Positions 7,781 through 14,957 of a stretch of 21,946 nt of DNA are shown here, piece after piece. The position numbers were made by a program, and so were the translations under genes. Origin of the DNA: an uncultured Muribaculaceae bacterium. GTDB lineage: Bacteria; Bacteroidota; Bacteroidia; Bacteroidales; Muribaculaceae. Where the stretch lies: the NCBI GenBank assembly GCA_910589095.1, contig CAJUSN010000023.1, positions 1-21,946 of the forward strand. The letters are read 5' to 3'. Below the pieces are notes generated by a model that saw only the letters and a program-made list of their open reading frames with translations, ran no database searches and was not told where the DNA came from. Numbering within the stretch: position 1 is the stretch's first letter; each line of letters begins with the position of its first letter.

Positions 7781-7788
7781 TATATTTG
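7781..7788 (+). promoter_or_regulatory. Putative -7 element before coaX
   Basis: TATATTTG fits TAnnTTTG and ends seven bases before the coaX ATG, implying a leader of about 0-2 bases. No clear -33 TTG at the right distance is seen, so this could be a weak internal promoter. Confidence 0.5.
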
Positions 7789-7795
7789 TGGCCAA

Positions 7796-8536
7796 ATGTC
7801 GTATAACTTAACAATCGACCAAGGTAATACCGCTGCCAAGCTGGCTCTCTGGGAGGGCGAAAGCATGGTGGCACGTCGCATCGAAACGTCACTCACGCCC
7901 GATGTGATCGCTGACTTTCTCGCCCCCTATGGCGGGCGTGTGAAATGTGCCATGTATTGCTCAGTGGTCAGTCGCGGTACAGAGGTCATGGCTCTCCTTT
8001 CATCTTTCGCGTCGCGCACATTGAGACTCTCCAGCGATATGCCGCTCCCCATCAGCATTGACTATGGAACGCCCGGATCTCTCGGCGCCGACCGCATTGC
8101 CGCAGCTGTGGGTGCAGCTACCGTCTATCCCTCGCGGATGTTGCTCGTTGTCGATGCGGGAACAGCGGTGACCTACGACGTGGTTAGCCCCGACGGCCAT
8201 TTCCTGGGTGGAAACATCGCCCCGGGTATGAACATGCGCCTTGAAGCGTTGCATCGCTTCACAGCTCGCCTCCCACGTGTTAAAGTGCCACGTGAGATTC
8301 CACAGGGCCATGTGTTCGGTTTCGACACGCCCTCGGCTATGATCCTCGGCTCCGTTTTCGGTATTATAGGAGCCATAACATATTATAAATCCGAGCTGTC
8401 GCCCGATGCCCTTGTCGTTATGACCGGAGGGTGGGCCGATGAGCTTTCGCGCCTGTGCCACTTCGACGTGAATGTCGAGCCCGATCTTGTGAGCATCGGC
8501 CTTAACCGTATATTGATTTACAATGAAAATAACTGA
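7796..8536 (+). CDS. coaX: Type III pantothenate kinase
   Basis: This cytoplasmic enzyme phosphorylates pantothenate with ATP, the first step of coenzyme A synthesis. The 246-residue protein has the ASKHA-fold signatures of CoaX. They are the phosphate loop D-Q-G-N-T (residues 8-12), G-A-D-R with the catalytic Asp98 (97-100), D-A-G-T-A-V-T-Y-D (120-128) and G-G-N-I-A-P-G (138-144). Length is normal for the family, and type III enzymes need a monovalent cation. It begins a tight run of rightward genes, and its last 14 bases overlap the start of the next gene, so the two are probably translated together. I saw no type I or II kinase in the window. Confidence 0.96.
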   Translation: MSYNLTIDQGNTAAKLALWEGESMVARRIETSLTPDVIADFLAPYGGRVKCAMYCSVVSRGTEVMALLSSFASRTLRLSSDMPLPISIDYGTPGSLGADRIAAAVGAATVYPSRMLLVVDAGTAVTYDVVSPDGHFLGGNIAPGMNMRLEALHRFTARLPRVKVPREIPQGHVFGFDTPSAMILGSVFGIIGAITYYKSELSPDALVVMTGGWADELSRLCHFDVNVEPDLVSIGLNRILIYNENN

Positions 8537-9776
8537 CAGAATCGCGCTAACAATTCTTATCGCACTGGGTGTATCCTCCATTGCCGTCGCCCAGACAATT
8601 TCGCCATACTCGAAATTCGGCTACGGACTCCTTGATAATAACGCCACTGCCGCTCAGATGCAGATGGGTGGTGTGGGCTACGCCATGAACTCCGGTCGTC
8701 AGATCAACGTCATGAACCCCGCATCCTATGCGGCTGCTGACACTCTCACATTCCTTTTCGATATGGGCGTGGACCTCACAAACCTTCACTCTTCCGAAAC
8801 CGCTACCGACGGCACCCGTACATCCGGCTCGCAATGGGGCGGCGGACTCGATTACATCACCATGCAGGTGCCCATTGGCAAGCGCATGGGTGCGAGTCTC
8901 GGTCTTGTTCCTTACAGCTCCGTTGGCTATGCCTTCGGCTCTGAAATAGCGAACGGTCTCAGCGAGCGTCAAGGTTCCGGTGGTATCAATCAACTTTACC
9001 TCGGTTTTGCCGGTAAGATATTCAAAGGATTCAGCCTCGGTTTTAATGCCAGTTATCTTTTCGGTAACGTCATCAATGATGTCACAGTCACCACCGACGC
9101 TGGCTCCGAATCACTCTTTGAACAAGTTATTCAGGTCCGCGACTTCCGTTTTCAGTTCGGTGCGCAGTACAACCTTGATCTTGGACGCGACCATCGCATA
9201 ACTGCCGGTTTGGTCTATTCGCCCGGTAAAGCGCTCCTTGGCAACGCGTCTGTGACTAAATATGACGTAAACGCTGACGCGGCTCCCGACACTGTGGCCA
9301 CAGCCAAACTTCGCCACAATACTTCGCTTGCCGAAACTTGGGGCGCCGGTCTCAGCTATCAGTGGAAAAAGAAACTCTTGGTGGAAGCCGACTTTACCTA
9401 TCAGCCATGGAGTAAAGTGAAAACTCTTCAGCTTCCCAACTTCGAAGGTACACGGTTTGCCGATCGTTATCAAGGCGCGCTCGGTGCTTCTTACACACAT
9501 GCCGTGCGTGGCAACTATTTCAGCCGCGTCACATATCGTGTCGGAGGTTTCTATAATCGTGACTACATCATGGCAGGTTCCAGCCACGTAAGAGAATATG
9601 GTATCGGACTTGGTTTCGGTCTTCCCGCACTTCAGTCCAAGACTCTTATTAACATAGGCGTGGAGTACCGCCACCGTGCCGCTACCGACAAGAATCTCCT
9701 CAAGGAGAACTACCTGAACATCCGTCTCGGCATCAACTTCAACGAGCTTTGGTTCTTCCAGAATAAAATTAAATAA
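8523..9776 (+). CDS. Outer-membrane beta-barrel protein, function unknown
   Basis: This 417-residue exported protein has a signal peptide (residues 1-23, ending A-V-A-Q). A conserved-looking early segment with M-G-G-V-G-Y-A and N-V-M-N-P-A-S-Y-A-A-A-D-T follows. That resembles the N-terminus of FadL/OmpP1- or PorV-like Bacteroidetes barrels. Many amphipathic strand pairs with Gly/Tyr/Phe turns follow, and the C-terminus ends with an aromatic-rich strand (N-F-N-E-L-W-F-F-Q). The substrate or role is unknown. The start codon overlaps coaX by 14 bases and lptC follows 34 bases later, so it may belong with envelope assembly genes. Barrel assignment is good; the family name is uncertain. Confidence 0.8.
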   Translation: MKITDRIALTILIALGVSSIAVAQTISPYSKFGYGLLDNNATAAQMQMGGVGYAMNSGRQINVMNPASYAAADTLTFLFDMGVDLTNLHSSETATDGTRTSGSQWGGGLDYITMQVPIGKRMGASLGLVPYSSVGYAFGSEIANGLSERQGSGGINQLYLGFAGKIFKGFSLGFNASYLFGNVINDVTVTTDAGSESLFEQVIQVRDFRFQFGAQYNLDLGRDHRITAGLVYSPGKALLGNASVTKYDVNADAAPDTVATAKLRHNTSLAETWGAGLSYQWKKKLLVEADFTYQPWSKVKTLQLPNFEGTRFADRYQGALGASYTHAVRGNYFSRVTYRVGGFYNRDYIMAGSSHVREYGIGLGFGLPALQSKTLINIGVEYRHRAATDKNLLKENYLNIRLGINFNELWFFQNKIK

Positions 9777-9810
9777 TTCTTCCGACACGCCAGCTCAGTC
9801 AATAACCGTC

Positions 9811-10509
9811 ATGACCGCGACAATCCAAACCGCTTCGCTACGTTCGCTGCGTTCGCTTCCTGCTGCGCTTGCCTCCCTGCTGGCAGGAGTGTTGCTCTGG
9901 TCATGTGCTGAAAAGGAACAGGAGCTCATGAAGGGTAACTTTGATCCGGAGAAGTTTGCCACCATGACCACCAACAATGTCTCTACCCTCATTTCCGACT
10001 CGGGTGTGGTCCGTTACAAAATTACGGCTCCCCTTTGGCTTGTTTTTGATCAGGCACGCGAACCGCGCTGGGACTTCCCGAAGGGTTTGCACCTTGAGAA
10101 GTACAACGATATGTTTCGTGTCGAAGCCGAAGTGACATGCGATTCAGCGCGTTATTTCAAGGATAAACAGCTTTGGCGCCTCGACGGCTATGTGGAGATC
10201 ACCAACATTGCAGGTGAGAAATTCCTCACCCCTCAGCTCTTCTGGGATCAGCGCCATCAGAAACTGTATTCTGATTCATTTATCCACATAGAGCAGCAGG
10301 GGCGCATAATCGAAGGCTACGGTTTTACTTCCAATGAGCGCATGACTCAGTATGAGGTAAATAAAGTGATGGGTATGTTCCCGGCGACCGATTTCAAGGC
10401 CAATGCACGAACAGACAGCCTTTCTAAGCCGGCCCCACAACCAGGAGCAAAGCCTGATGAACTCACCGACTCGGCCAATTACGCCGTGAAGCCCACAGTT
10501 TCACGTTAA
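9811..10509 (+). CDS. lptC: LPS export protein LptC, with lipoprotein-like N-terminus
   Basis: This 232-residue protein resembles the Bacteroidetes LptC family, which links the inner-membrane LptB2FG transporter to the periplasmic LPS bridge. Typical features are an early V-S-T-L-I-S-D-S-G-V-V-R-Y-K-I strand pair, W-x-F-P-K-G-L-H-L-E, and repeated beta-strands (D-S-A-R-Y-F-K-D, L-W-R-L-D-G-Y-V-E, G-Y-G-F). Unlike E. coli LptC, which has an N-terminal membrane helix, the N-terminus here ends L-L-W-S-C-A-E-K (Cys32), so it may be a lipoprotein; Trp at -2 is unusual for a lipobox. The start region contains three 9-bp in-frame repeats encoding S-L-R, S-L-R, S-L-P. The gene lies between the barrel protein and the CNNM/CBS protein. 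Confidence 0.88.
   Translation: MTATIQTASLRSLRSLPAALASLLAGVLLWSCAEKEQELMKGNFDPEKFATMTTNNVSTLISDSGVVRYKITAPLWLVFDQAREPRWDFPKGLHLEKYNDMFRVEAEVTCDSARYFKDKQLWRLDGYVEITNIAGEKFLTPQLFWDQRHQKLYSDSFIHIEQQGRIIEGYGFTSNERMTQYEVNKVMGMFPATDFKANARTDSLSKPAPQPGAKPDELTDSANYAVKPTVSR
9835..9861 (+). repeat. Three 9-bp tandem repeats in the lptC signal region
   Basis: Units TCGCTACGT, TCGCTGCGT and TCGCTTCCT encode Ser-Leu-Arg, Ser-Leu-Arg and Ser-Leu-Pro. Copy-number change would keep the frame and alter the charge of the signal sequence. Confidence 0.75.
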
Positions 10510-10527
10510 TCACAAACAGCAACCTGT

Positions 10528-11820
10528 ATGACACTAACTACCTGGATTATACTTGCGGTTGTATCGCTCATCTTTTCGGCTCTGTTTTCAGGGACAGAAA
10601 TAGCCTACATCACCTCCGACCGTGTCCGTGTCGAGCTTGATGTAAAGCGCGGTGGCCTTCTCGGTAAGGTCATAAATCTTTTTTATCGCGACGAAGATCT
10701 TTTTATCTCCACAATCCTTGTGGGCAATAATATCATGCTCGTGATCTACGGTATGGGGGCAGCCTACCTCTTGGAAACCTGCTGGCTTGACCATTATCAT
10801 CTCCATGAGGCCCTTGTGTTGGTGATTTCAACGCTTATCTCAACCGGTGTGATTCTTGTTACCGGAGAGTTCTTCCCTAAAACCATATTCCGTATCAACC
10901 CCTACGCATCCCTGAAAATCATTGCCATGCCCCTCATGGTGTTCTACATCATTTTGTGGCCGGTGGCGGTGTTCACCACCTGGCTGTCGCGCTCTCTCAT
11001 GAAGCTCTGCGGAATAAAGTCCGATTCTGAGAAGATGGGGATGCTGTCAATAGGCGACCTCAACCGTTACCTGGAGAAGAATATCGACGAGATTAATCCC
11101 GAAAAAGCACCTGTGGAGAATGAAGTGAAGATTTTCCATAATGCTTTGGATTTCTCAACCACTCACCTCCGTGACTGCATGCTTCCGCGCAATGAGATTG
11201 TTGCGGTAAACATAGCCACCACATCGCGTGAAGCCCTGAGCGAACTCTTCACCAGTTCCGGACGCAGCAAAATCGTGGTGTATTCTGATGATATTGACAA
11301 TGTGCTCGGCTACATTCACGTCAGCGAGCTCTTCGATCCTGTAAGTGACTGGAAGCAAAATATCAAGCCGGTAATCTTTGCACCGGAATCCCTTCTCGCC
11401 AATAAGCTTATGCGCCGCCTTTTAGCCGAGAAACGTTCAATGGCAGTGGTCGTAGATGAATTTGGTGGAACGGCCGGGTTGGTAACACTTGAGGACCTTG
11501 TGGAGGAGATTTTCGGTGACATCCGCGATGAACACGACACCTCTTCCGATGATCTTGTTAGGGAAATCGAGCCGGGCATTTACGAATGTTCCGGGCGTGT
11601 GGAGGTGGAAACTCTTCGTGAACAGTATCACATTGATATTCCGGAAGATGATGATTATCAAACTCTCGCCGGTTTCGTTTTGACTTCGGCCGGTCTCATT
11701 CCCGCTCAGGGTGAAACCATTGTGGCCGGTAATTTCCTGCTCACCATTCTGCGCCGTACCGCCTCCCGGCTTGAACTTATTCGCCTTGAACCTGCTCCGA
11801 AAACTGACGATAACGACTGA
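10528..11820 (+). CDS. CNNM/CBS/CorC-type membrane protein (hemolysin family, GldE-like)
   Basis: This 430-residue inner-membrane protein belongs to the CNNM (DUF21) plus CBS plus CorC_HlyC architecture. The N-terminal CNNM domain (about 1-190) begins with a membrane helix and the S-G-T-E-I-A-Y motif at 21-27, with two or more further helices. A CBS pair covers about 205-335 and contains M-L-P-R-N-E-I near 217 and F-G-G-T-A-G-L-V-T-L-E-D-L-V-E-E-I-F-G-D from 312. The CorC_HlyC domain follows at about 345-425. Relatives are linked to Mg2+/cation efflux; the Bacteroidetes paralogue GldE is associated with gliding motility genes. I cannot separate these two from sequence alone. The gene sits between lptC and rnz in a tight co-directional run. 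Confidence 0.92.
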   Translation: MTLTTWIILAVVSLIFSALFSGTEIAYITSDRVRVELDVKRGGLLGKVINLFYRDEDLFISTILVGNNIMLVIYGMGAAYLLETCWLDHYHLHEALVLVISTLISTGVILVTGEFFPKTIFRINPYASLKIIAMPLMVFYIILWPVAVFTTWLSRSLMKLCGIKSDSEKMGMLSIGDLNRYLEKNIDEINPEKAPVENEVKIFHNALDFSTTHLRDCMLPRNEIVAVNIATTSREALSELFTSSGRSKIVVYSDDIDNVLGYIHVSELFDPVSDWKQNIKPVIFAPESLLANKLMRRLLAEKRSMAVVVDEFGGTAGLVTLEDLVEEIFGDIRDEHDTSSDDLVREIEPGIYECSGRVEVETLREQYHIDIPEDDDYQTLAGFVLTSAGLIPAQGETIVAGNFLLTILRRTASRLELIRLEPAPKTDDND

Positions 11821-11827
11821 TTGCTAT

Positions 11828-12754
11828 ATGTCCGATTTCCAGCTCAGTATTCTCGGTTGCGGTTCTGCCACTCCATCGCCTCGCAGAAATCCATCATCCC
11901 AGGTTATTTCCTATCGTGGGAGGCTCATGATGATCGATTGCGGCGAAGGTGCTCAGGCCACAATGCGTCGGCTCGGTCTCTCCTTTTCCCGCCTTTCACA
12001 TGTTTTCATCTCACACATGCACGGCGACCATTGCCTCGGACTGCCCGGGCTCCTGTCCACCCTTTCGCTCCATGGAAAGAAAAGTCCGTTAACGGTCTAT
12101 CTTCCTGCCGAGGGACTGGAGATAATGAAATCCATCACAGATTTCTTTTGTCGCGAAGCCACATACGAGATCAACTACGTGGCTCTGGAGGGTGCCGGCG
12201 GACAGATTCTCGATCTCCCGTCGCTCACTGTCGAGGCGTTTCCTCTCTATCACCGCGTGCCAGCTTACGGTTTTGTGTTCCGTGAGAAGCCGAAACCGCG
12301 TCATCTGCGAGCCGATATGCTTGATTTCTTCAAAGTTCCGGTGGCAATGCGTCCGAAGCTTAAGGAGGGCGCCGACTTCGTAACTGAAGACGGTAATGTA
12401 ATAGCAAATTCCCGCCTCACCACTTCGCCCGACCCTTCGCTCAGTTACGCTTATTGCTCCGATACAATGTATGACCATCGGGTAGCGCATGCTGTCAAAG
12501 GGGTAGATGTGCTTTATCATGAAGCCACGTATGACGATACGTTGGCTGAAACCGCTCGTCAGCGCGGTCATTCCACAGCCCGGCAGGCTGGTATGATAGC
12601 AGCTGAAGCCGGTGTGAAAACTCTCATCATTGGCCATTATTCCAAACGATATTACGATACCGAGATTTTGGTGCTTGATGCCCGTGAGGCCTTCCCTCGG
12701 GTCATAGCAAGCGCCGATGGACTCCAACTTGACATAGCTCTTTTAAGCAAATGA
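11828..12754 (+). CDS. rnz: Ribonuclease Z (tRNA 3'-processing endonuclease)
   Basis: This 308-residue metallo-beta-lactamase-fold endonuclease removes 3' trailers from pre-tRNAs. The zinc-binding motif H-M-H-G-D-H lies at residues 63-68. Other expected ligands are present: His142 in Y-H-R-V-P-A-Y-G, Asp212 in C-S-D-T-M-Y and His270 in I-I-G-H-Y-S-K-R-Y. Y-H-E-A-T-Y and the G-H-S-T-A-R-Q-A-G segment are also typical. Length matches bacterial short-form RNase Z. The open frame extends upstream to 11711 inside the preceding gene, but the ATG at 11828, seven bases after that gene's stop, gives the family-standard N-terminus (F-Q-L-S-I-L-G-C-G-S-A-T-P). Its stop overlaps the tadA start by four bases. 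Confidence 0.96.
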   Translation: MSDFQLSILGCGSATPSPRRNPSSQVISYRGRLMMIDCGEGAQATMRRLGLSFSRLSHVFISHMHGDHCLGLPGLLSTLSLHGKKSPLTVYLPAEGLEIMKSITDFFCREATYEINYVALEGAGGQILDLPSLTVEAFPLYHRVPAYGFVFREKPKPRHLRADMLDFFKVPVAMRPKLKEGADFVTEDGNVIANSRLTTSPDPSLSYAYCSDTMYDHRVAHAVKGVDVLYHEATYDDTLAETARQRGHSTARQAGMIAAEAGVKTLIIGHYSKRYYDTEILVLDAREAFPRVIASADGLQLDIALLSK

Positions 12755-13194
12755 ATTTTTCTGCCGCCGACGAACGTTTCATGCGCATGGCCCTTGAGGA
12801 GGCCCGTCTTGCCGAACTCGATGGGGAGGTGCCGATCGGAGCTGTAATTGTGTGCAACGGACGTGTGATAGGCCGGGGGCATAATCTTACGGAAACCCTC
12901 ACTGACGTAACTGCCCACGCTGAGATGCAAGCCATCACTGCCGCAGCACAGACTCTCGGAGGCAAATATCTCCCTGAGTGTACACTTTATGTAACTGTGG
13001 AGCCATGTCTGATGTGTGCCGGTGCGCTCGGATGGAGTCAGATAGGCCGAGTGGTCTATGGCACCGGTGATAGCAAGCGTGGATACTCCACTTTCACGGA
13101 TTCCCCGTTTCATCCGCGCACCAAAGTGCAGAATGGGTTGCTGGCCAATGAATGTGCCGAGCTCATCACCTCTTTTTTTTCGCGCAAGCGTTGA
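12751..13194 (+). CDS. tadA: tRNA adenosine(34) deaminase / nucleoside deaminase
   Basis: This 147-residue cytidine-deaminase-fold enzyme is most likely TadA, which converts A34 to inosine in tRNA-Arg(ACG). The zinc site is complete: H-A-E at 56-58, and P-C-L-M-C with Cys86 and Cys89. The flanking segments V-P-I-G-A-V-I-V, L-Y-V-T-V-E-P-C and G-D-x-K-R-G-Y are typical of TadA. It overlaps rnz by four bases (ATGA), implying translational coupling of two tRNA-maturation enzymes. The last codons contain an eight-T run. A guanine or other nucleoside deaminase is a less likely alternative. Confidence 0.92.
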   Translation: MNFSAADERFMRMALEEARLAELDGEVPIGAVIVCNGRVIGRGHNLTETLTDVTAHAEMQAITAAAQTLGGKYLPECTLYVTVEPCLMCAGALGWSQIGRVVYGTGDSKRGYSTFTDSPFHPRTKVQNGLLANECAELITSFFSRKR

Positions 13195-13221
13195 CCGCTA
13201 CGTTTTTTTTCACTACTTTTG
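13191..13221 (+). promoter_or_regulatory. Promoter of the polyferredoxin-thyA-folA unit
   Basis: TTG at 13191-13193 and TACTTTTG at 13214-13221 are separated by 20 bp, a very good Bacteroidetes promoter. The -33 TTG overlaps the tadA stop codon. The -7 element ends nine bases before the ATG at 13231, so the leader should be only a few bases. Confidence 0.75.
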
Positions 13222-13230
13222 GAGTTTGAA

Positions 13231-14166
13231 ATGTCAGCCAAGATTCTTCGCATACTCCGCATAATTCTTTCGGTAAGCGTGTTCATCGCACTTGCCTTGG
13301 GCTTGACATCTTCATCCCTGCTCATACCGGGAATAGGGCCATGGCTTGAAAAGCTGCAGATCGGACAAGCTCTTGTCACCTTTTCGCTCGCCATTTTCAT
13401 TGGGTGGCTACTCGTTACCCTTATCTTCGGTCGCATCTACTGCTCTACGCTCTGCCCGCTTGGAACCTTGCAGGACGCTGCAGCGCGAACGGTCCGTATG
13501 CGTCCTCTCCGCAAGTTCGGCACGCTCAAACGCCGCTATCGCTACACCCGCCCGCTCACCGCTCTTCGATATACAGTTCTTTTCCTTACCATTGCGTGCC
13601 TGATGGCAGGTCTTGTGGCACTCCCTTCATTGCTTGACCCATATTCGGTGTTCAATCGCTTTTGTGCCAACCTCCTCCATCCTCTCGTTATGGAAGTTCG
13701 CGCGCAGGCCATAGGATCACAGGCTTCGGCCCACATTGTGGCTGCATCCATAGGTGCTACGGCTGTGGCTGCCGTCCTGTTCATCATTGTGCTCCTGCTG
13801 TCGGTACGATCCGGAAGAATTGCATGTTCCACCATCTGCCCGGTGGGCACAGCGCTCGGGTGTGTAAGTCGCTTTTCAATCTATCAGATGGATATCGACA
13901 CTGATCTATGCACCCAATGTGGACTCTGTGAGGATGTATGTAAGGCCCAATGTATCGACCTCAAGGATCATCTGGTCGATGGTTCCCGCTGCGTGGTGTG
14001 CTTTGATTGTGCTGCTGTTTGCCCGGCATCTGCAATCCGGTACACACGTAATCGCAAACAACTTGCCACGCCATTGATGCAACGCCTCGTCGGCTTTGAC
14101 CGCCAACCCGAAACCTCAATGGAGTGCGGTAGCGATAACTTTGAAACAAAAACTCCTGAAAAATGA
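13231..14166 (+). CDS. Membrane-bound polyferredoxin (NapH-like 4Fe-4S protein)
   Basis: This 311-residue integral membrane protein is likely an electron carrier between a quinol or reductant and an unknown acceptor. It has about four membrane helices (near 8-30, 48-67, 112-132 and 168-191). Two membrane-edge C-x3-C-P motifs, at 71/75 and 199/203, are typical of the NapH/CcoG/RdxA-type family. The C-terminus carries two ferredoxin motifs, C227-x2-C-x2-C-x3-C237 and C254-x2-C-x2-C-x3-C-P264. An extra cysteine lies at 241. It overlaps thyA by four bases (ATGA). An in-frame TTG at 13219 falls inside the -7 element and is not the start. The partner enzyme is not in the window. Confidence 0.9.
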   Translation: MSAKILRILRIILSVSVFIALALGLTSSSLLIPGIGPWLEKLQIGQALVTFSLAIFIGWLLVTLIFGRIYCSTLCPLGTLQDAAARTVRMRPLRKFGTLKRRYRYTRPLTALRYTVLFLTIACLMAGLVALPSLLDPYSVFNRFCANLLHPLVMEVRAQAIGSQASAHIVAASIGATAVAAVLFIIVLLLSVRSGRIACSTICPVGTALGCVSRFSIYQMDIDTDLCTQCGLCEDVCKAQCIDLKDHLVDGSRCVVCFDCAAVCPASAIRYTRNRKQLATPLMQRLVGFDRQPETSMECGSDNFETKTPEK

Positions 14167-14957
14167 AACAATACCAATCGCTCTTGCGCGAGATTCTGGA
14201 AAACGGAACAGACAAAGGTGACCGCACAGGCACCGGCACACGCTCGATATTCGGCTATCAAATGCGCTTCAATCTTGCCGACGGCTTTCCGATGCTGACA
14301 ACCAAGAAGCTTCATCTCAAATCAATCATACATGAACTTTTATGGTTTCTGAAAGGCGACACCAATGTGAAATATCTTCAGGACAATGGTGTGAGGATCT
14401 GGAACGAATGGGCCGGCCCTGACGGTGACCTCGGTCACATCTACGGCTATCAGTGGCGCTCATGGCCCGATTATTACGGAGGCTTTATTGACCAAATATC
14501 CGAGGCGATAGAGACTATAAAGACTAATCCCGACTCCCGTCGCATTATTGTCAGCGCATGGAACGTGGCCGATATCCCTAACATGAATCTTCCGCCTTGT
14601 CACGCTTTTTTCCAGTTCTATGTGGCCGACGGAAGCCTCAGTCTCCAACTCTATCAGCGAAGCGCCGATTCATTCCTTGGCGTTCCATTCAACATAGCCT
14701 CCTATGCGCTCCTTCTCCTCATGGTGGCCCAGGTCACCGGCTTGCAGCCCGGAGATTTCATCCATACACTCGGCGATGCCCACATCTACAATAATCATTT
14801 CGAGCAGGTGAAGCTGCAGCTTACCCGGTCGCCACGCCCGCTCCCTAAAATGATTCTGAATCCTGAAGTGAAGGATATTTTTGACTTCAAGTATGAAGAT
14901 TTTACTTTGGTCGATTACGATCCTTATCCCTCCATACCCGGTAAAGTGTCAGTGTGA
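14163..14957 (+). CDS. thyA: Thymidylate synthase
   Basis: This enzyme methylates dUMP to dTMP using 5,10-methylene-tetrahydrofolate and releases dihydrofolate. At 264 residues it has the same length as the E. coli enzyme. The catalytic cysteine is at residue 146 in L-P-P-C-H-A-F-F-Q-F, the same number as in E. coli. Other conserved blocks are D-K-G-D-R-T-G-T-G-T (17-26), W-N-E-W-A (80-84), L-Y-Q-R-S-A-D-S-F-L-G-V-P-F-N-I-A-S-Y, and H-T-L-G-D-A-H-I-Y-N-N-H for dUMP binding. It overlaps the polyferredoxin gene by four bases, and its stop overlaps the folA start (TGATG), so substrate recycling is coupled in one operon. Confidence 0.99.
   Translation: MKQYQSLLREILENGTDKGDRTGTGTRSIFGYQMRFNLADGFPMLTTKKLHLKSIIHELLWFLKGDTNVKYLQDNGVRIWNEWAGPDGDLGHIYGYQWRSWPDYYGGFIDQISEAIETIKTNPDSRRIIVSAWNVADIPNMNLPPCHAFFQFYVADGSLSLQLYQRSADSFLGVPFNIASYALLLLMVAQVTGLQPGDFIHTLGDAHIYNNHFEQVKLQLTRSPRPLPKMILNPEVKDIFDFKYEDFTLVDYDPYPSIPGKVSV

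Noticed and set aside
8000..8581. A 193-codon minus-strand open frame across coaX
   Set aside because: It lies opposite motif-complete coaX, has His/Arg/Glu-rich low-quality composition and shows no family resemblance.
9111..9788. A 225-codon open frame on the minus strand opposite the barrel gene
   Set aside because: It is antisense to a convincing coding gene with a signal peptide, has no promoter or signal features, and looks like a codon-bias shadow.
11711..11827. N-terminal extension of RNase Z into the preceding gene
   Set aside because: The extra 39 residues overlap the CorC domain of the upstream gene in another frame and do not match the RNase Z family start.
13172..13210. Two eight-T runs at the end of tadA and just after it, considered as phase-variation tracts or a terminator
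   Set aside because: Slippage in the first would change only the last few residues after the zinc site. The hairpin before the second has a stem of about four base pairs and overlaps a promoter, so neither function is supported.
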